From a virus, in IMG/VR virus record IMGVR_UViG_3300046652_000008, positions 1 through 64,000 of that record: a stretch of 64,000 bases of DNA; one strand, given 5' to 3'. How positions within the stretch are numbered: the stretch's first letter is position 1; each line of letters opens with the position of its first letter. A model generated the notes under the pieces. The model did not search any database. It was not told the origin of the DNA and worked only from the letters and a program-made list of their open reading frames with translations. Below are positions 49,921 to 58,422 of this stretch, in pieces. The position numbers and the translations under genes were made by a program.

Positions 49921-50352
49921 ATGAATCTTAAACAAGTGAAAGGTCTGATGCAACTGGAGATTGAAAACTCTAGGAAGATGCAGTACGGGTTTGACGATAG
50001 AAGCGCAGGATATGCCGATGGGCTTGAGGCGACACTTGAGCACGTATTGGAGTTGCTCAATACCATTGACGAATGCGTTATCATCACCAAGAAGGAAGCC
50101 AAGCTCATTGCCGCTCTGCTGGAAATGGCTCACGACCAATTTGCGAACCACGGTTGCAACGACACGCCCCAAGAGGTTTTGGATGCTCCAGGTTTTACCG
50201 ACGAAGAGAAGTGTACCTTCCACAACGAGTACGAGATATACAACTCAGGCGACTCCGAGGAGATACCGCACACCGTAGAAGAATATAACCGCTTGCCGGA
50301 TTACGCCCTCATGGGATATTTCGCAGCCAAACTGGAGGGAGAGAGCCGATGA
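49921..50352 (+). CDS. Unknown protein, 143 aa
   Basis: ATG after ATAGGGGGCTTT. Helical N-terminal half (LEATLEHVLELLNTIDECVIITKKEAKLIAALLEM). ATGA overlap with the kinase-like gene. Unknown. Confidence 0.6.
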   Translation: MNLKQVKGLMQLEIENSRKMQYGFDDRSAGYADGLEATLEHVLELLNTIDECVIITKKEAKLIAALLEMAHDQFANHGCNDTPQEVLDAPGFTDEEKCTFHNEYEIYNSGDSEEIPHTVEEYNRLPDYALMGYFAAKLEGESR

Positions 50353-50804
50353 GAACTTTAATCATTATGAGAGGCATCCCCGGAAGCGGAAAGACCACCC
50401 ACGCGCGCAGTCTGCAAAAATGGCAGTGGAGCGAGGGGAAGAGTTGCACCCTTTCTAGCGCAGATTTCTTTTTTGAAGCTTACGGCGATCACGTCTACAG
50501 ATTTGACGCTTCGAAGCTGAAGTATGCCCATGCGGAGTGCATTAACGACTTCGCCGGGCTCGTGCTTGACCCAAGCGTAGATACAATTATCGTGGACAAT
50601 ACGAATACCCAGCTCTGGGAGTTTGTCAAATACTTGGACTACGCCCATAAGCATGGCAAGTTTCACGTTGACGTGTTTCGCATGGAGGCTCCACTTGACG
50701 TATGCCAGAAGCGATGTGTCCACGGAGTACCGCCCGACAAGATTCAGCAGATGCGGGACCGCTTTGAAGACTTTCCCGGAGAAGAAATAATAAATAATAT
50801 GTGA
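50349..50804 (+). CDS. P-loop kinase, polynucleotide-kinase-like
   Basis: 151 aa. Walker A GIPGSGKTT (9-17), then SADFFFEAYGDHVYRFDASKLKYAHAECINDF and IIVDNTNTQLWEF, as in the AAA_33 / N4BP2-type kinases related to polynucleotide kinase. Might phosphorylate 5'-OH ends made by anticodon nucleases, working with the RNA ligase at the right end. No phosphatase domain is attached. Confidence 0.82.
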   Translation: MRTLIIMRGIPGSGKTTHARSLQKWQWSEGKSCTLSSADFFFEAYGDHVYRFDASKLKYAHAECINDFAGLVLDPSVDTIIVDNTNTQLWEFVKYLDYAHKHGKFHVDVFRMEAPLDVCQKRCVHGVPPDKIQQMRDRFEDFPGEEIINNM

Positions 50805-50815
50805 AGGAGAAAAAC

Positions 50816-51064
50816 ATGGTGACTTTCAGCGTTACGGTAAGAGATCCAAATTCGTGGAACGCCCGAACCGGGATTCACGAGGAACGTAACAGTTGTGGGC
50901 ATAGGCACAAAACCAGCGAAGCTGCCAATAAGTGCTGTGCCAAGCTAACCGAGTGGCGTTGCCTTTGCGGTCGCACGGCCAAGGGCTATTGTGGAAGCTG
51001 CCACACGCCCAACAACAGCACTAGCGCGGCATGGTGGGGCGCGGAAGTTGAAGAGAATATTTAA
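50816..51064 (+). CDS. Small cysteine-rich protein, 82 aa
   Basis: AAGGAGAAAAAC before ATG. CGHRHKTSEAANKCCAKLTEWRCLCGRTAKGYCGSCH likely binds two zinc ions. Unknown. Confidence 0.65.
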   Translation: MVTFSVTVRDPNSWNARTGIHEERNSCGHRHKTSEAANKCCAKLTEWRCLCGRTAKGYCGSCHTPNNSTSAAWWGAEVEENI

Positions 51065-51069
51065 TCATT

Positions 51070-51093
51070 ATTCTCTTGCTTTCGTGAGAGAAT
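51070..51093 (+). terminator. Hairpin ahead of parB-like gene
   Basis: Seven-base stem ATTCTCT/AGAGAAT with a ten-base loop, 60 bases before the ParB-like start. No U-run; could regulate the next gene. Confidence 0.4.
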
Positions 51094-51153
51094 GCGAGTA
51101 ACCTATTAACAGATCGAGACGAGAAGAACGAACGCAACGAAGGAGTGTGAGAA

Positions 51154-52218
51154 ATGGCATCAACATTCGATATGGAAACGAAGCCCGTTAAGCGAGACCT
51201 TTGGCTCTTTGACGTTAACGAAAACGATGTGATCGTGGATCACTCATTTAACGGACGTTTTCAACAGCGCGACGTGACCGCCCTTGTGGATTCGATTCGC
51301 ACAGAAGGCCAGAAGGTTCCCGGCTTAGTGCGCCGCGCCCCAGGGGGCAAGGTGTTTTTGGTGGCTGGTTTTGGACGGTGGGACGCGATCAAGAAGCTGA
51401 ACGCAGAGAACCCCAAGAACCCCATCAAGTTCAAGGCCACCATTGTCGAAGGCAACGACACGGACGCATTTCTCTCAAACGTCACAGAAAACTTCGTGCG
51501 GGATAACCCGACCTACATGGACAAGGCTTTTGTGGTATCTCGCCTGACGGACCAATACGGAAAGGGCGATGCCGAGATTGCCAAGATCCTTAACTTCAAG
51601 TCGGTGTCTAGCGTCAGCCAATATCGCGCCCTGATGCGCCTGTCGGATGAGAACCGCCTAAAGCTCCACAGCGGAGAACTCCAGCTTTCCAATGCGCTTT
51701 TGCTGGTCGGGCAGACCGAAGAGGAGCAGAAGGAAGCCGTACAAGCCGCCACAACACCAGAAGGTAAGGTCGATTCTGCCAAAGTGCGCGAGAAGGTGCG
51801 GGAAATCCGAGAGCGCAAGGCCACGCCCAAGGTGGAAGCGCCCAAGACCGACGATGAGCGAGTTGACGAAGCTATTGCCAAGGGAGAAGTACCGCCCAAG
51901 GGCACAGGCCAGAGTGAGCCGAGCTATCGCCGGGAAGTCCTCAACATGCTCAACGACGGGGAAGAAGAGGCCGCTATTGCCAAAGCAATCAAGGCCGAGC
52001 CGACCAAGAAGACTAAGGGAGAGAAGGCGCTTGAGCGGACGATGCGCGACGTGAAGCGCTTCCATGAGAATCTGTCAAATACTAACCGTGGTGTATTTTT
52101 GTTCGCCTCCGCGCTTACTCGCTACATTTCAGGCGAGTTGTCGGACGAACAGTATTACTCGGCGCTGGAGTTGGCCGCGAACGCGAATGCAACCAAGGCG
52201 AAGAAGGTTGGCGTATAA
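51154..52218 (+). CDS. ParB-like protein
   Basis: 354 aa after GAAGGAGTGTGAGAA. ParB/sulfiredoxin-like N-domain at about 25-115 (VTALVDSIRTEGQKVPGLVRR, FLVAGFGRWDAIKKL), then TENFVRDNPTYMDKAFVVSRL and a helix-turn-helix (GDAEIAKILNFKSVSSVSQYRAL). A long charged linker and helical C-terminus follow. No ParA is present, so it is more likely a phage DNA-binding, CTP-dependent or nuclease-related factor than a partition protein. Confidence 0.85.
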   Translation: MASTFDMETKPVKRDLWLFDVNENDVIVDHSFNGRFQQRDVTALVDSIRTEGQKVPGLVRRAPGGKVFLVAGFGRWDAIKKLNAENPKNPIKFKATIVEGNDTDAFLSNVTENFVRDNPTYMDKAFVVSRLTDQYGKGDAEIAKILNFKSVSSVSQYRALMRLSDENRLKLHSGELQLSNALLLVGQTEEEQKEAVQAATTPEGKVDSAKVREKVREIRERKATPKVEAPKTDDERVDEAIAKGEVPPKGTGQSEPSYRREVLNMLNDGEEEAAIAKAIKAEPTKKTKGEKALERTMRDVKRFHENLSNTNRGVFLFASALTRYISGELSDEQYYSALELAANANATKAKKVGV

Positions 52219-52359
52219 TCATTCATGAGCTTTCGTAGAGGAGAAGCCCCAATACGCGTATCAATTTTGGGGATATCTGACTACGGCGGCACCGCTACTG
52301 ACTGACGGCGCTACTGGCAAGTGAGCGAGATCGCCTGCCTTCATCTCCAAGGAGGCCCC

Positions 52360-52557
52360 GTGCGAGACAGGAAGAAATTCTACATTTACAAGTCCTACCT
52401 GGGCCAATGGTACGGTGGATGGTGTGTCATACTCCCCGATTCCCTTTGGGGGGAAATCGGGAATACCCATTGGTGCGCCACTTGGCGCGAGGCTATCCGG
52501 TTTGTAGATGACCTCATTAGGAGACGAAAGAACCAGCTTAGGGGAGAAACAATATGA
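52360..52557 (+). CDS. Unknown protein, 65 aa
   Basis: GTG at 52360 follows AAGGAGG; an upstream in-frame GTG at 52321 has none. RKKFYIYKSYLGQWYGGWCVILPDSLWG, then a basic helix. ATGA overlap with the next gene. The leader holds a CCCCAA/TTGGGG hairpin near 52251-52277. Confidence 0.65.
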   Translation: MRDRKKFYIYKSYLGQWYGGWCVILPDSLWGEIGNTHWCATWREAIRFVDDLIRRRKNQLRGETI

Positions 52558-52721
52558 TTATTTTTCAATGGTATTTTTTGGTTACGGAACTGATTACGAT
52601 ATTGATTTACGTAGCCAACCTATTAACCGCTGAGAAGCCCAGCGATGTTGGGAGTAACCTTGTTTACCTGCTGTTAGCTGGCGCGCAACTTGGATTTTTC
52701 TGTTATCTTTACTGGAGGTAG
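52554..52721 (+). CDS. 55-residue two-helix membrane protein
   Basis: MIIFQWYFLVTELITILIYV.. and LVYLLLAGAQLGFFCYLYW form two transmembrane helices. Starts in an ATGA overlap; its end carries CTGGAGGTAG for the next gene. Confidence 0.6.
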   Translation: MIIFQWYFLVTELITILIYVANLLTAEKPSDVGSNLVYLLLAGAQLGFFCYLYWR

Positions 52722-52726
52722 ACCGC

Positions 52727-53056
52727 ATGAAACATCGCGTAATATACACATTTACGGTAGTAGGTGGAGATCCTAGAAAAGATCGGATGCGCTCTCGCGT
52801 ATGGGGCTACACGTTCGATAGGGGCCAAGCCGAGCACATCATCGAGACAAATAGTACAGACCTAGCCGAAAATGGGTATTACGGCTATGCTGTTCTTGGT
52901 GAAGTTGGAGAAGGACCGGGTGCAATCCCAACCGAACTACAATGGTATAGGATGAGCTTTTGGGAGAGAACGAGCGGGACATTCCGCACTTTCCTTGGCG
53001 CTGAAAAAATCAGCAAGCCAGACATTTACAAAAAAGTCTTTTTTGGAGGTATCTAG
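52727..53056 (+). CDS. Unknown protein, 109 aa
   Basis: CTGGAGGTAGACCGC before ATG. Strand-rich, SRVWGYTFDRGQAEHIIETN.. with a C-terminal basic segment. Unknown. Confidence 0.65.
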   Translation: MKHRVIYTFTVVGGDPRKDRMRSRVWGYTFDRGQAEHIIETNSTDLAENGYYGYAVLGEVGEGPGAIPTELQWYRMSFWERTSGTFRTFLGAEKISKPDIYKKVFFGGI

Positions 53057-53057
53057 T

Positions 53058-53276
53058 ATGGCATGTAAGATTCACGGTTGCAGCGAGACGAACATGAGGC
53101 GGCGCGAAGTGGTGTGTTTTAAGCACTGGGCCAAACTGCCCAAGGAGCTTAGGTCTATCATCCGCGAAGGCGCAGGGCATGACCAGACGCTCCGCGCCAA
53201 GCCTAGCGATGAATGGCTTCGCAAGGCCAATGAAGCGGTAAGGCCGAGAACGCAGGTTCAGGTTAATCCCGAGTAG
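53058..53276 (+). CDS. Small zinc-binding protein, 72 aa
   Basis: TTGGAGGTATCTAGT before ATG. CKIHGCSETNMRRREVVCFKHW resembles the small C-x4-C..C-x2-H zinc units of phage proteins. Unknown. Confidence 0.65.
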   Translation: MACKIHGCSETNMRRREVVCFKHWAKLPKELRSIIREGAGHDQTLRAKPSDEWLRKANEAVRPRTQVQVNPE

Positions 53277-53312
53277 GAGAGCGTTGCCGAGAAACATAGG
53301 ACGTGGTGATAT

Positions 53313-53765
53313 ATGACGCATGAAGAAGTTGTAAGACTAGCAGCACAGGCACGAGAGTTATCCCAGAACATCCAGGCGGTAGCCGACTCGCACGCTATTG
53401 AACTCAAGAAGGCGCAAGCCGCCCACAAGAAGATCACAGCAGAGATCACAGAAGAAACGGCTTTTGACGCAGCCGAACTAACGATGGCAAAGGCAGAGAT
53501 CCTCAGCTATCACTTATCAGTTAGCGGAGCACATGAGCCAATCCCATACGTCTCTTTTCGAGGGGCCGGGAAGCTGGCTTGTATTGGTGTAGACATGGAC
53601 GCACTACTGGAAGACTGTCGTAAAAATCCAGAACTCACACGATTCATAACGCTTGACGAGACCATAGTTAACTCTAGACTGGAATCAATGGGGATGGCTC
53701 ATGGCCTACCTGAATCTATAATCATCGACAAAGCGCCCGAGACGGTAGTTATAGCCAAGAAATGA
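53313..53765 (+). CDS. Unknown helical protein, 150 aa
   Basis: Coiled-coil N-terminal half (EEVVRLAAQARELSQNIQAV, IELKKAQAAHKKITAEI) then strands. Unknown. Confidence 0.65.
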   Translation: MTHEEVVRLAAQARELSQNIQAVADSHAIELKKAQAAHKKITAEITEETAFDAAELTMAKAEILSYHLSVSGAHEPIPYVSFRGAGKLACIGVDMDALLEDCRKNPELTRFITLDETIVNSRLESMGMAHGLPESIIIDKAPETVVIAKK

Positions 53766-53771
53766 GATATT

Positions 53772-53966
53772 ATGGACAACGAGAAAACACCCGTATGTTG
53801 GCCAACCGACAGATGTGAGGAGTGGGGGCCGGATTGGACGTGCTGGAATTGCAAGACCGTCAATTACGGAATCCGCGAGAAGTGTAGATCATGTGGGTAC
53901 GATTCCAATACCGGAGAGTTCCCTTGGTATAACCCGCTGCCGCCATATGAAGGGCTAGGGGAATGA
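53772..53966 (+). CDS. RanBP2-type zinc finger protein, 64 aa
   Basis: WTCWNCKTVNYGIREKCRSC fits the RanBP2-type finger (W-x-C-x2-C-x3-N-x6-C-x2-C), which binds single-stranded RNA or protein in other systems. Short acidic flanks. ATGA overlap with the next gene. Confidence 0.75.
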   Translation: MDNEKTPVCWPTDRCEEWGPDWTCWNCKTVNYGIREKCRSCGYDSNTGEFPWYNPLPPYEGLGE

Positions 53967-54256
53967 CGCAAGATGAGTGTGATTCCATTAACGCTTTCCA
54001 GAATTGCGGAGTAGTCCACCCGTTAACCTGCGTAACCCACTCGCAGCTAGAGCCGCTGGAGGCCCGTCAAGACGGGTTTCTGCATTGCCTGCATTGTGAT
54101 TATCGTCAATTCACGCCGGGAGGATATTTAGCTGACTGGCATTGGAAGAAGGTCTTTGGGGCAGGGACGATGGCGAAGATAATGGAGCATAACCTTAACG
54201 ATTATCACGAACGAACAGGAAGGCCGATAGGCCCAAAGGAGAACGAGCATGTTTAG
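53963..54256 (+). CDS. Small zinc-binding protein, 97 aa
   Basis: Cysteines in NCGVVHPLTCVTH and LHCLHCDYRQF give a probable zinc site. A helical end follows. Unknown. Confidence 0.65.
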   Translation: MTQDECDSINAFQNCGVVHPLTCVTHSQLEPLEARQDGFLHCLHCDYRQFTPGGYLADWHWKKVFGAGTMAKIMEHNLNDYHERTGRPIGPKENEHV

Positions 54257-54464
54257 TTGCCAACAGAAACGAGACATTGCAGACGCAGTGCAGAAGGTGT
54301 TACGCGCAACGAACCATCCAGAACTGCCAGAAACGGAAATCCAATTCACGCTTTGCGTAGATGGTGCAGCGCCTTGGAGCTACGCCAGAATCCTTAACAA
54401 TGGCGCGGCACAAACCCCAGGAATCAATCCGTGGAACGAACGACAGGACAACCATGAAACTTGA
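54249..54464 (+). CDS. Unknown protein, 71 aa
   Basis: MFSCQQKRDIADAVQKVLRA.. with one helix and two strands. Overlaps both neighbours by 8-11 nt. Unknown. Confidence 0.6.
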   Translation: MFSCQQKRDIADAVQKVLRATNHPELPETEIQFTLCVDGAAPWSYARILNNGAAQTPGINPWNERQDNHET

Positions 54465-54630
54465 ATTTGTGCGAAAATACCCAGGGTTCAAGCTAGCCCT
54501 ATGGTTTGGGAAATACTATCGCCATTGCGCTGGCTTCGATGGGTACCTATATCGCGGAGAATGGTGCGTTTACGCTGGGACCCACTCTCATCCTTGGCAT
54601 AGGCCAAAGTTCTATTTTTTCTTGAACTAA
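54454..54630 (+). CDS. Unknown protein, 58 aa
   Basis: MKLEFVRKYPGFKLALWFGK.. aromatic and His-rich strands. Starts inside the previous gene in another frame. Unknown. Confidence 0.6.
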   Translation: MKLEFVRKYPGFKLALWFGKYYRHCAGFDGYLYRGEWCVYAGTHSHPWHRPKFYFFLN

Positions 54631-54634
54631 CCCA

Positions 54635-55036
54635 ATGCGGCCTATAGACAAACTCTTGAAGTCTGCTGGCGACATCGTTCTGTCATCTCCGCAGATGCGC
54701 TATAACCACATAGCTTGGATTATGCGCAAAGATCGAGTTGTATCTATCGGCGTTAATAGTTATCGAACGCATCCGATAGCGAAACGGCTCAAGATCAAAA
54801 AGCTAGCCGAGGGCCAGTGTGCCGAGCTAAACGCATGTCTAAAAGTTGGACTATCGCATCGTGATGGGCTACCTGACTTCTCCCGGCTGGATATGCTTGT
54901 AGTCAAGATTAACAAGGATGGATCTTTTGGGAACTCGCTGCCTTGCGCTGGGTGCAGAGAGCTAATAAGGCAGTGCGGCTTCCGCAAGGTGTGGTACTCT
55001 AGCTCAGAAGGGGAAATTACGCAGTATGAAATTTAA
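54635..55036 (+). CDS. Cytidine-deaminase-like protein
   Basis: 133 aa. Zinc site CAE (62-64, in AEGQCAELNACL) and PCAGC (103-107) of the cytidine-deaminase fold, with first ligand Cys as in tetrameric cytidine deaminases. Would produce uridine or dUMP-type nucleotides that link to the dUTPase. Substrate not defined by sequence. Ends 10 nt into the next gene. Confidence 0.82.
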   Translation: MRPIDKLLKSAGDIVLSSPQMRYNHIAWIMRKDRVVSIGVNSYRTHPIAKRLKIKKLAEGQCAELNACLKVGLSHRDGLPDFSRLDMLVVKINKDGSFGNSLPCAGCRELIRQCGFRKVWYSSSEGEITQYEI

Positions 55037-55343
55037 TATCGGCGGACGCGTTTACACCGTGAAGTTCGTCCACTCCACCTACGCTCCGAAAGTAGGAGAA
55101 GATCGGAAAGAAATCACCACTTGCCAACTAAGGGAATACCGATATGGCGAATCACAGCCGCCAGACTTTGTGGATAACTTCGGCGCTGTTGGCCGTTTTT
55201 GGCTGGACATGCCCAGTGAAGTCACGGCGCACAAGAAATCCCTAGCGCGAGCCATGAAGAACGCCGGATACGGAAAAGAACTACGCGAAAAGCTGTGGAC
55301 TGCGTATTTCAGTCGGCGCAAGCACAACAGCAGATACGAGTAG
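55026..55343 (+). CDS. Unknown protein, 105 aa
   Basis: MKFNIGGRVYTVKFVHSTYA.. strand-rich start and basic helical end (LREKLWTAYFSRRKHNS). Unknown. Confidence 0.65.
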   Translation: MKFNIGGRVYTVKFVHSTYAPKVGEDRKEITTCQLREYRYGESQPPDFVDNFGAVGRFWLDMPSEVTAHKKSLARAMKNAGYGKELREKLWTAYFSRRKHNSRYE

Positions 55344-55358
55344 AGGAGCGAGACAACT

Positions 55359-55733
55359 ATGATACGGAAAACAATGTGGATGGAAAATACTGGTTCATGG
55401 CTCTGGGAGGTTCCTTGTACCTATACCAAAATGCGCCAGAATTACCCAGGAATCTGTAAGGCCAAGACAACTCGGCTCTTCGCCGTTCCATATAGCGCAA
55501 GTAGGGTCCGGCTCTTTGCTAGCGATGTGGCGGTAAGAGGGGCACTCCCCGTATGGCTTGATGCTGATGCCAGATTGATTAACAATACATGCGGCGTGTA
55601 TCTTGGCAGGAAGGATGGTAAGCTCAAGGGGCACATTGAGATCCTGTATAGGCTTTGGGTGACTATTTTCAACAAGTTCGAGCTCCCCGGCAAGCATACA
55701 AAAGTCTGGGTTTGGCTGGAGTATTACGACTAG
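55359..55733 (+). CDS. Unknown protein, 124 aa
   Basis: AGAGGAGCGAGACAACT before ATG. WLWEVPCTYTKMRQNYPGICK, then strand-rich segments. Unknown. Confidence 0.65.
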   Translation: MIRKTMWMENTGSWLWEVPCTYTKMRQNYPGICKAKTTRLFAVPYSASRVRLFASDVAVRGALPVWLDADARLINNTCGVYLGRKDGKLKGHIEILYRLWVTIFNKFELPGKHTKVWVWLEYYD

Positions 55734-55782
55734 ACGGCCAAAAACGCTTGACTACCGTGTAAAATAACTAGAGAGGATCAAT

Positions 55783-56571
55783 ATGGACGACCAAACAGCA
55801 CAAGATTACGGAATTCCGACCGTCTCGGACTTTGAGACAAGCCCACAACTGAACGAGCTTTTCGCGGCACTTGCCAAGGCTCAAGGCGAGATGGACTCAG
55901 CCAAGAAGTCGAGCGATAACCCATTTTTCAAAAGCAAGTACGCTGACCTAGCGGAGGTCTGGGAAGCTATTCGAGGGCCACTCTCCAAGAACGGGCTATG
56001 CCTTACGCAGTACCCGCTAGGGCCAGAAGGCGTAATTAGCATCTTGGGCCATTCATCGGGCCAATTCATCCGCAGCGTCATTCACTTGCCAGCCGACAAG
56101 AAAGGCCAGATGGACGCCCAAACTATCGGGTCTATGATTACCTATGCGCGCAGGTATAGTGCATCGGCCATCGCTGGAATCGCGCAGGACGACGACGATG
56201 GGAATGCTGCCAGCGGGAAGCCATCACCAGCCCGTCAGCTACCAGCGCCGCGAGTAGCTAACCCCGCCCCTGTGGCCGCAGTAGAGACCCCAGAGCCGCC
56301 AGAAGCGCCAGACACGCCAGATCAGGCGGAACGTAAGAGACTTCGCGCTATTGTAGTTAAGACCATCGGAAATACGAATCTGATGAAGTTCTGGCTTGGG
56401 TATTTCGGAAAGAACCAACAATCAGAACTGCCAACAGACGTGGCCGTGTATCTTCCGGGGTATCGTTACCTAGTCGAACAGGCCGACCACGTTAAGAAGG
56501 AATTAGCTGAGAAGGTTCCGGCAGACAAACTAGGGGCCGAAGTCGCCAAGCTGCAAGAGGATTTGAAGTAA
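55783..56571 (+). CDS. erf: ERF-family single-strand annealing protein
   Basis: 262 aa. Promotes annealing of complementary single strands in recombination. LNELFAALAKAQGEMDSAKKSSDNPFFKSKYADLAEVWEAIRGPLSKNGLCLTQYP and GSMITYARRYSASAIAGIAQDDDDGN are the ERF signatures. A Pro/Ala-rich linker at about 145-190 leads to a C-terminal helical domain. A terminator follows, and the nuclease partner lies two genes on. Confidence 0.92.
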   Translation: MDDQTAQDYGIPTVSDFETSPQLNELFAALAKAQGEMDSAKKSSDNPFFKSKYADLAEVWEAIRGPLSKNGLCLTQYPLGPEGVISILGHSSGQFIRSVIHLPADKKGQMDAQTIGSMITYARRYSASAIAGIAQDDDDGNAASGKPSPARQLPAPRVANPAPVAAVETPEPPEAPDTPDQAERKRLRAIVVKTIGNTNLMKFWLGYFGKNQQSELPTDVAVYLPGYRYLVEQADHVKKELAEKVPADKLGAEVAKLQEDLK

Positions 56572-56599
56572 GCGCACGAGCCTTTCGAGTAACGGCGCT

Positions 56600-56632
56600 T
56601 AGGGGATAGCAACGGCTGTCCCCTATTTTTTT
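56600..56632 (+). terminator. Rho-independent terminator
   Basis: Ten-base stem TAGGGGATAG/CTGTCCCCTA (one GU) with loop CAACGG, followed by seven T. Ends the transcript after erf. The clearest intrinsic terminator in the window. Confidence 0.9.
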
Positions 56633-56663
56633 GATGCTATAATGAATCACAAGGAGAAACAAT

Positions 56664-56780
56664 ATGACGATACATCTAGGGCTTCAAGATTTGGTTGTAT
56701 TTTTGGTTGGTGGGCTCTTCGGCAGAATTGCTTCCGCCATGCTAGTGTACGGATGGGAATCATGGAAGTATGGCAAATGA
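56664..56780 (+). CDS. 38-residue membrane peptide
   Basis: AAGGAGAAACAAT before ATG. MTIHLGLQDLVVFLVGGLFG.. one hydrophobic helix and a basic/aromatic end. ATGA overlap with the next gene. Confidence 0.6.
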   Translation: MTIHLGLQDLVVFLVGGLFGRIASAMLVYGWESWKYGK

Positions 56781-57082
56781 CACGCGAAGATAAACTACTT
56801 GTCCACTTGGAATTGGTTATTTTTAGAGACCTGCCGGAAGGTACGTCCGTAACTGGTAAAGACATGGAATACCGGATAGAGAAAGCCACCCAGTTGCAAA
56901 AGATCAGGGCATATTATAGGTCAAGATATGCTATCCCGCTATTACTGCCAGATGAGCGGGAGCCCATACCTTCTACCACTGGCTTAGATATGAACAACGC
57001 AAATGTGTTCATATTGTCAGATAAGGTGGCGTGGCTTGAGCATAAGCTACGATTACTGGGAGATCGGGTAGAATCTTTATGA
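56777..57082 (+). CDS. Unknown protein, 101 aa
   Basis: Start MTREDKLLVHLELVIFR chosen for the ATGA overlap over earlier ATGs in the same frame. Helical with a C-terminal coiled coil. ATGA overlap with the nuclease gene. Confidence 0.65.
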   Translation: MTREDKLLVHLELVIFRDLPEGTSVTGKDMEYRIEKATQLQKIRAYYRSRYAIPLLLPDEREPIPSTTGLDMNNANVFILSDKVAWLEHKLRLLGDRVESL

Positions 57083-57672
57083 TACACTTTGACGAAGACA
57101 CGCACACATACACCAACGACGATGGAGAAGTTATCTCATCAGTCACTCAGATTCTCCGTACTATGGGCTTTGGTGGATTCTACAAAGACACGGGAGCCAA
57201 AGAGCGCGGAACCGAGATCCACAACGCCATTGAGTTAGAGCTAAAAACCCCAGGTGGATATGAAGGCGACAACAAGTACATCCAATCCTGCATTAATCGG
57301 CTGATTGAGTTTCGGCTTGCTGGAAACCTCAAGGTCATTAAGTCAGAGGATCTGGTATACTCTGTTAGTTTTAGATATGCAGGGAGATATGACGTTCTAT
57401 TTGAAGACAGAAATGAAGACCGTTTCCTGTGCGACTTTAAGACAGGGACGAGCGTAGCGTCAGAGACTAAACTACAGCTTGCCGCCTACGACATAGCTTC
57501 TGGTGCTACTATATACCGTAAGCCCTATAAGCGCATGGCGCTCCACCTAACCGACAAGAGATGTAAGCCCGTAAACTATGACGTTATGGGTGACTACGAT
57601 GTTTGGAAATCGCTTGTGAAGAAGTATCATGAGAATGTAAGTCAATATAGTTCCAGTTTGGAAAGGAATTGA
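57079..57672 (+). CDS. PD-(D/E)XK exonuclease
   Basis: 197 aa. GTEIHNAIE (44-52), E90, D105 in AGRYDVL, D119-F-K121 in FLCDFKTG, and KLQLAAY (131-137) form the PD-(D/E)XK active site of RecB/Cas4-like exonucleases. With ERF it would make a phage end-resection and annealing pair. Confidence 0.88.
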   Translation: MIHFDEDTHTYTNDDGEVISSVTQILRTMGFGGFYKDTGAKERGTEIHNAIELELKTPGGYEGDNKYIQSCINRLIEFRLAGNLKVIKSEDLVYSVSFRYAGRYDVLFEDRNEDRFLCDFKTGTSVASETKLQLAAYDIASGATIYRKPYKRMALHLTDKRCKPVNYDVMGDYDVWKSLVKKYHENVSQYSSSLERN

Positions 57673-57676
57673 CATC

Positions 57677-57973
57677 ATGAAATGCCCCAAATGCAAAGAA
57701 TGCGATGTTTGCGTAGAGTTGGAATTGACTGGCGGCTGTAGCGGGCATGATAATGACGAGTACTGCTACTGTGATGCGCAAGAGGCTGCCCTGGTCTTAC
57801 GATGCGCTGGCAGACAATTGCGTAAAGGCCAAAAGCCATGTGGGTGGAAGCATCGTCCATACGATTTACAGGACTCTGGCTCTATCGAGCGGTTTATTTG
57901 TAGTATACTAAAGCCAGAAGACTGCGAGGTTATACTTAATATGAATCACAAAAAAGAGAGGTGGGAACGATGA
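57677..57973 (+). CDS. Cysteine-rich zinc protein, 98 aa
   Basis: CPKCKECDVCVELELTGGC..YCYCDAQE, more cysteines later. Probably two zinc ions. ATGA overlap with the next gene. Unknown role. Confidence 0.65.
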   Translation: MKCPKCKECDVCVELELTGGCSGHDNDEYCYCDAQEAALVLRCAGRQLRKGQKPCGWKHRPYDLQDSGSIERFICSILKPEDCEVILNMNHKKERWER

Positions 57974-58422
57974 CAGACAAAGAAGAAATCCTGCTCCGCG
58001 CAGAGCTAGCCGCAGCCATCAAAGAACGAGACAAGGCCATCTCCAGCCGAAAAAGCACATGGACCTGGATTGAGAGCAAGTATGGCAAGGCTCACGATTG
58101 GGCGCGAAAGACACTTCCCGAGCCGTGGCGCACTCAATACTTTGGCTGTATAGCCAATGGCCTAGCGACATGGGATGACCACGGCGAAGCCTATATGTGC
58201 AAGGCTGGTTTCATGGTCACTCCCGGCAATTACTTCAGCATGGGAGCACAAGAACAATTACTGTTTGACCTATGCGAACGAGCGGAGGATGCAGAGGTAG
58301 CATTGGCTGAGGCCAGAGAGCTATGCGGCGAGGCTTACTATCATATAAGCGAAGAAAAGTACCCGGATCTATCTATTCAGCTTCGAGCACAGGGGGCAAA
58401 GAGAGATCGCAATAATGAGTAA
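57970..58422 (+). CDS. Unknown protein, 150 aa
   Basis: MTDKEEILLRAELAAAIKER.. helical, with TWTWIESKYGKAHDWARKTL and a Cys-containing centre. Overlaps the helicase start by 8 nt. Unknown. Confidence 0.65.
   Translation: MTDKEEILLRAELAAAIKERDKAISSRKSTWTWIESKYGKAHDWARKTLPEPWRTQYFGCIANGLATWDDHGEAYMCKAGFMVTPGNYFSMGAQEQLLFDLCERAEDAEVALAEARELCGEAYYHISEEKYPDLSIQLRAQGAKRDRNNE

Noticed and set aside
52251-52277. CCCCAA/TTGGGG hairpin as a terminator after the parB-like gene
   Set aside because: Short stem, long loop and no U-run; mentioned only as a leader feature.
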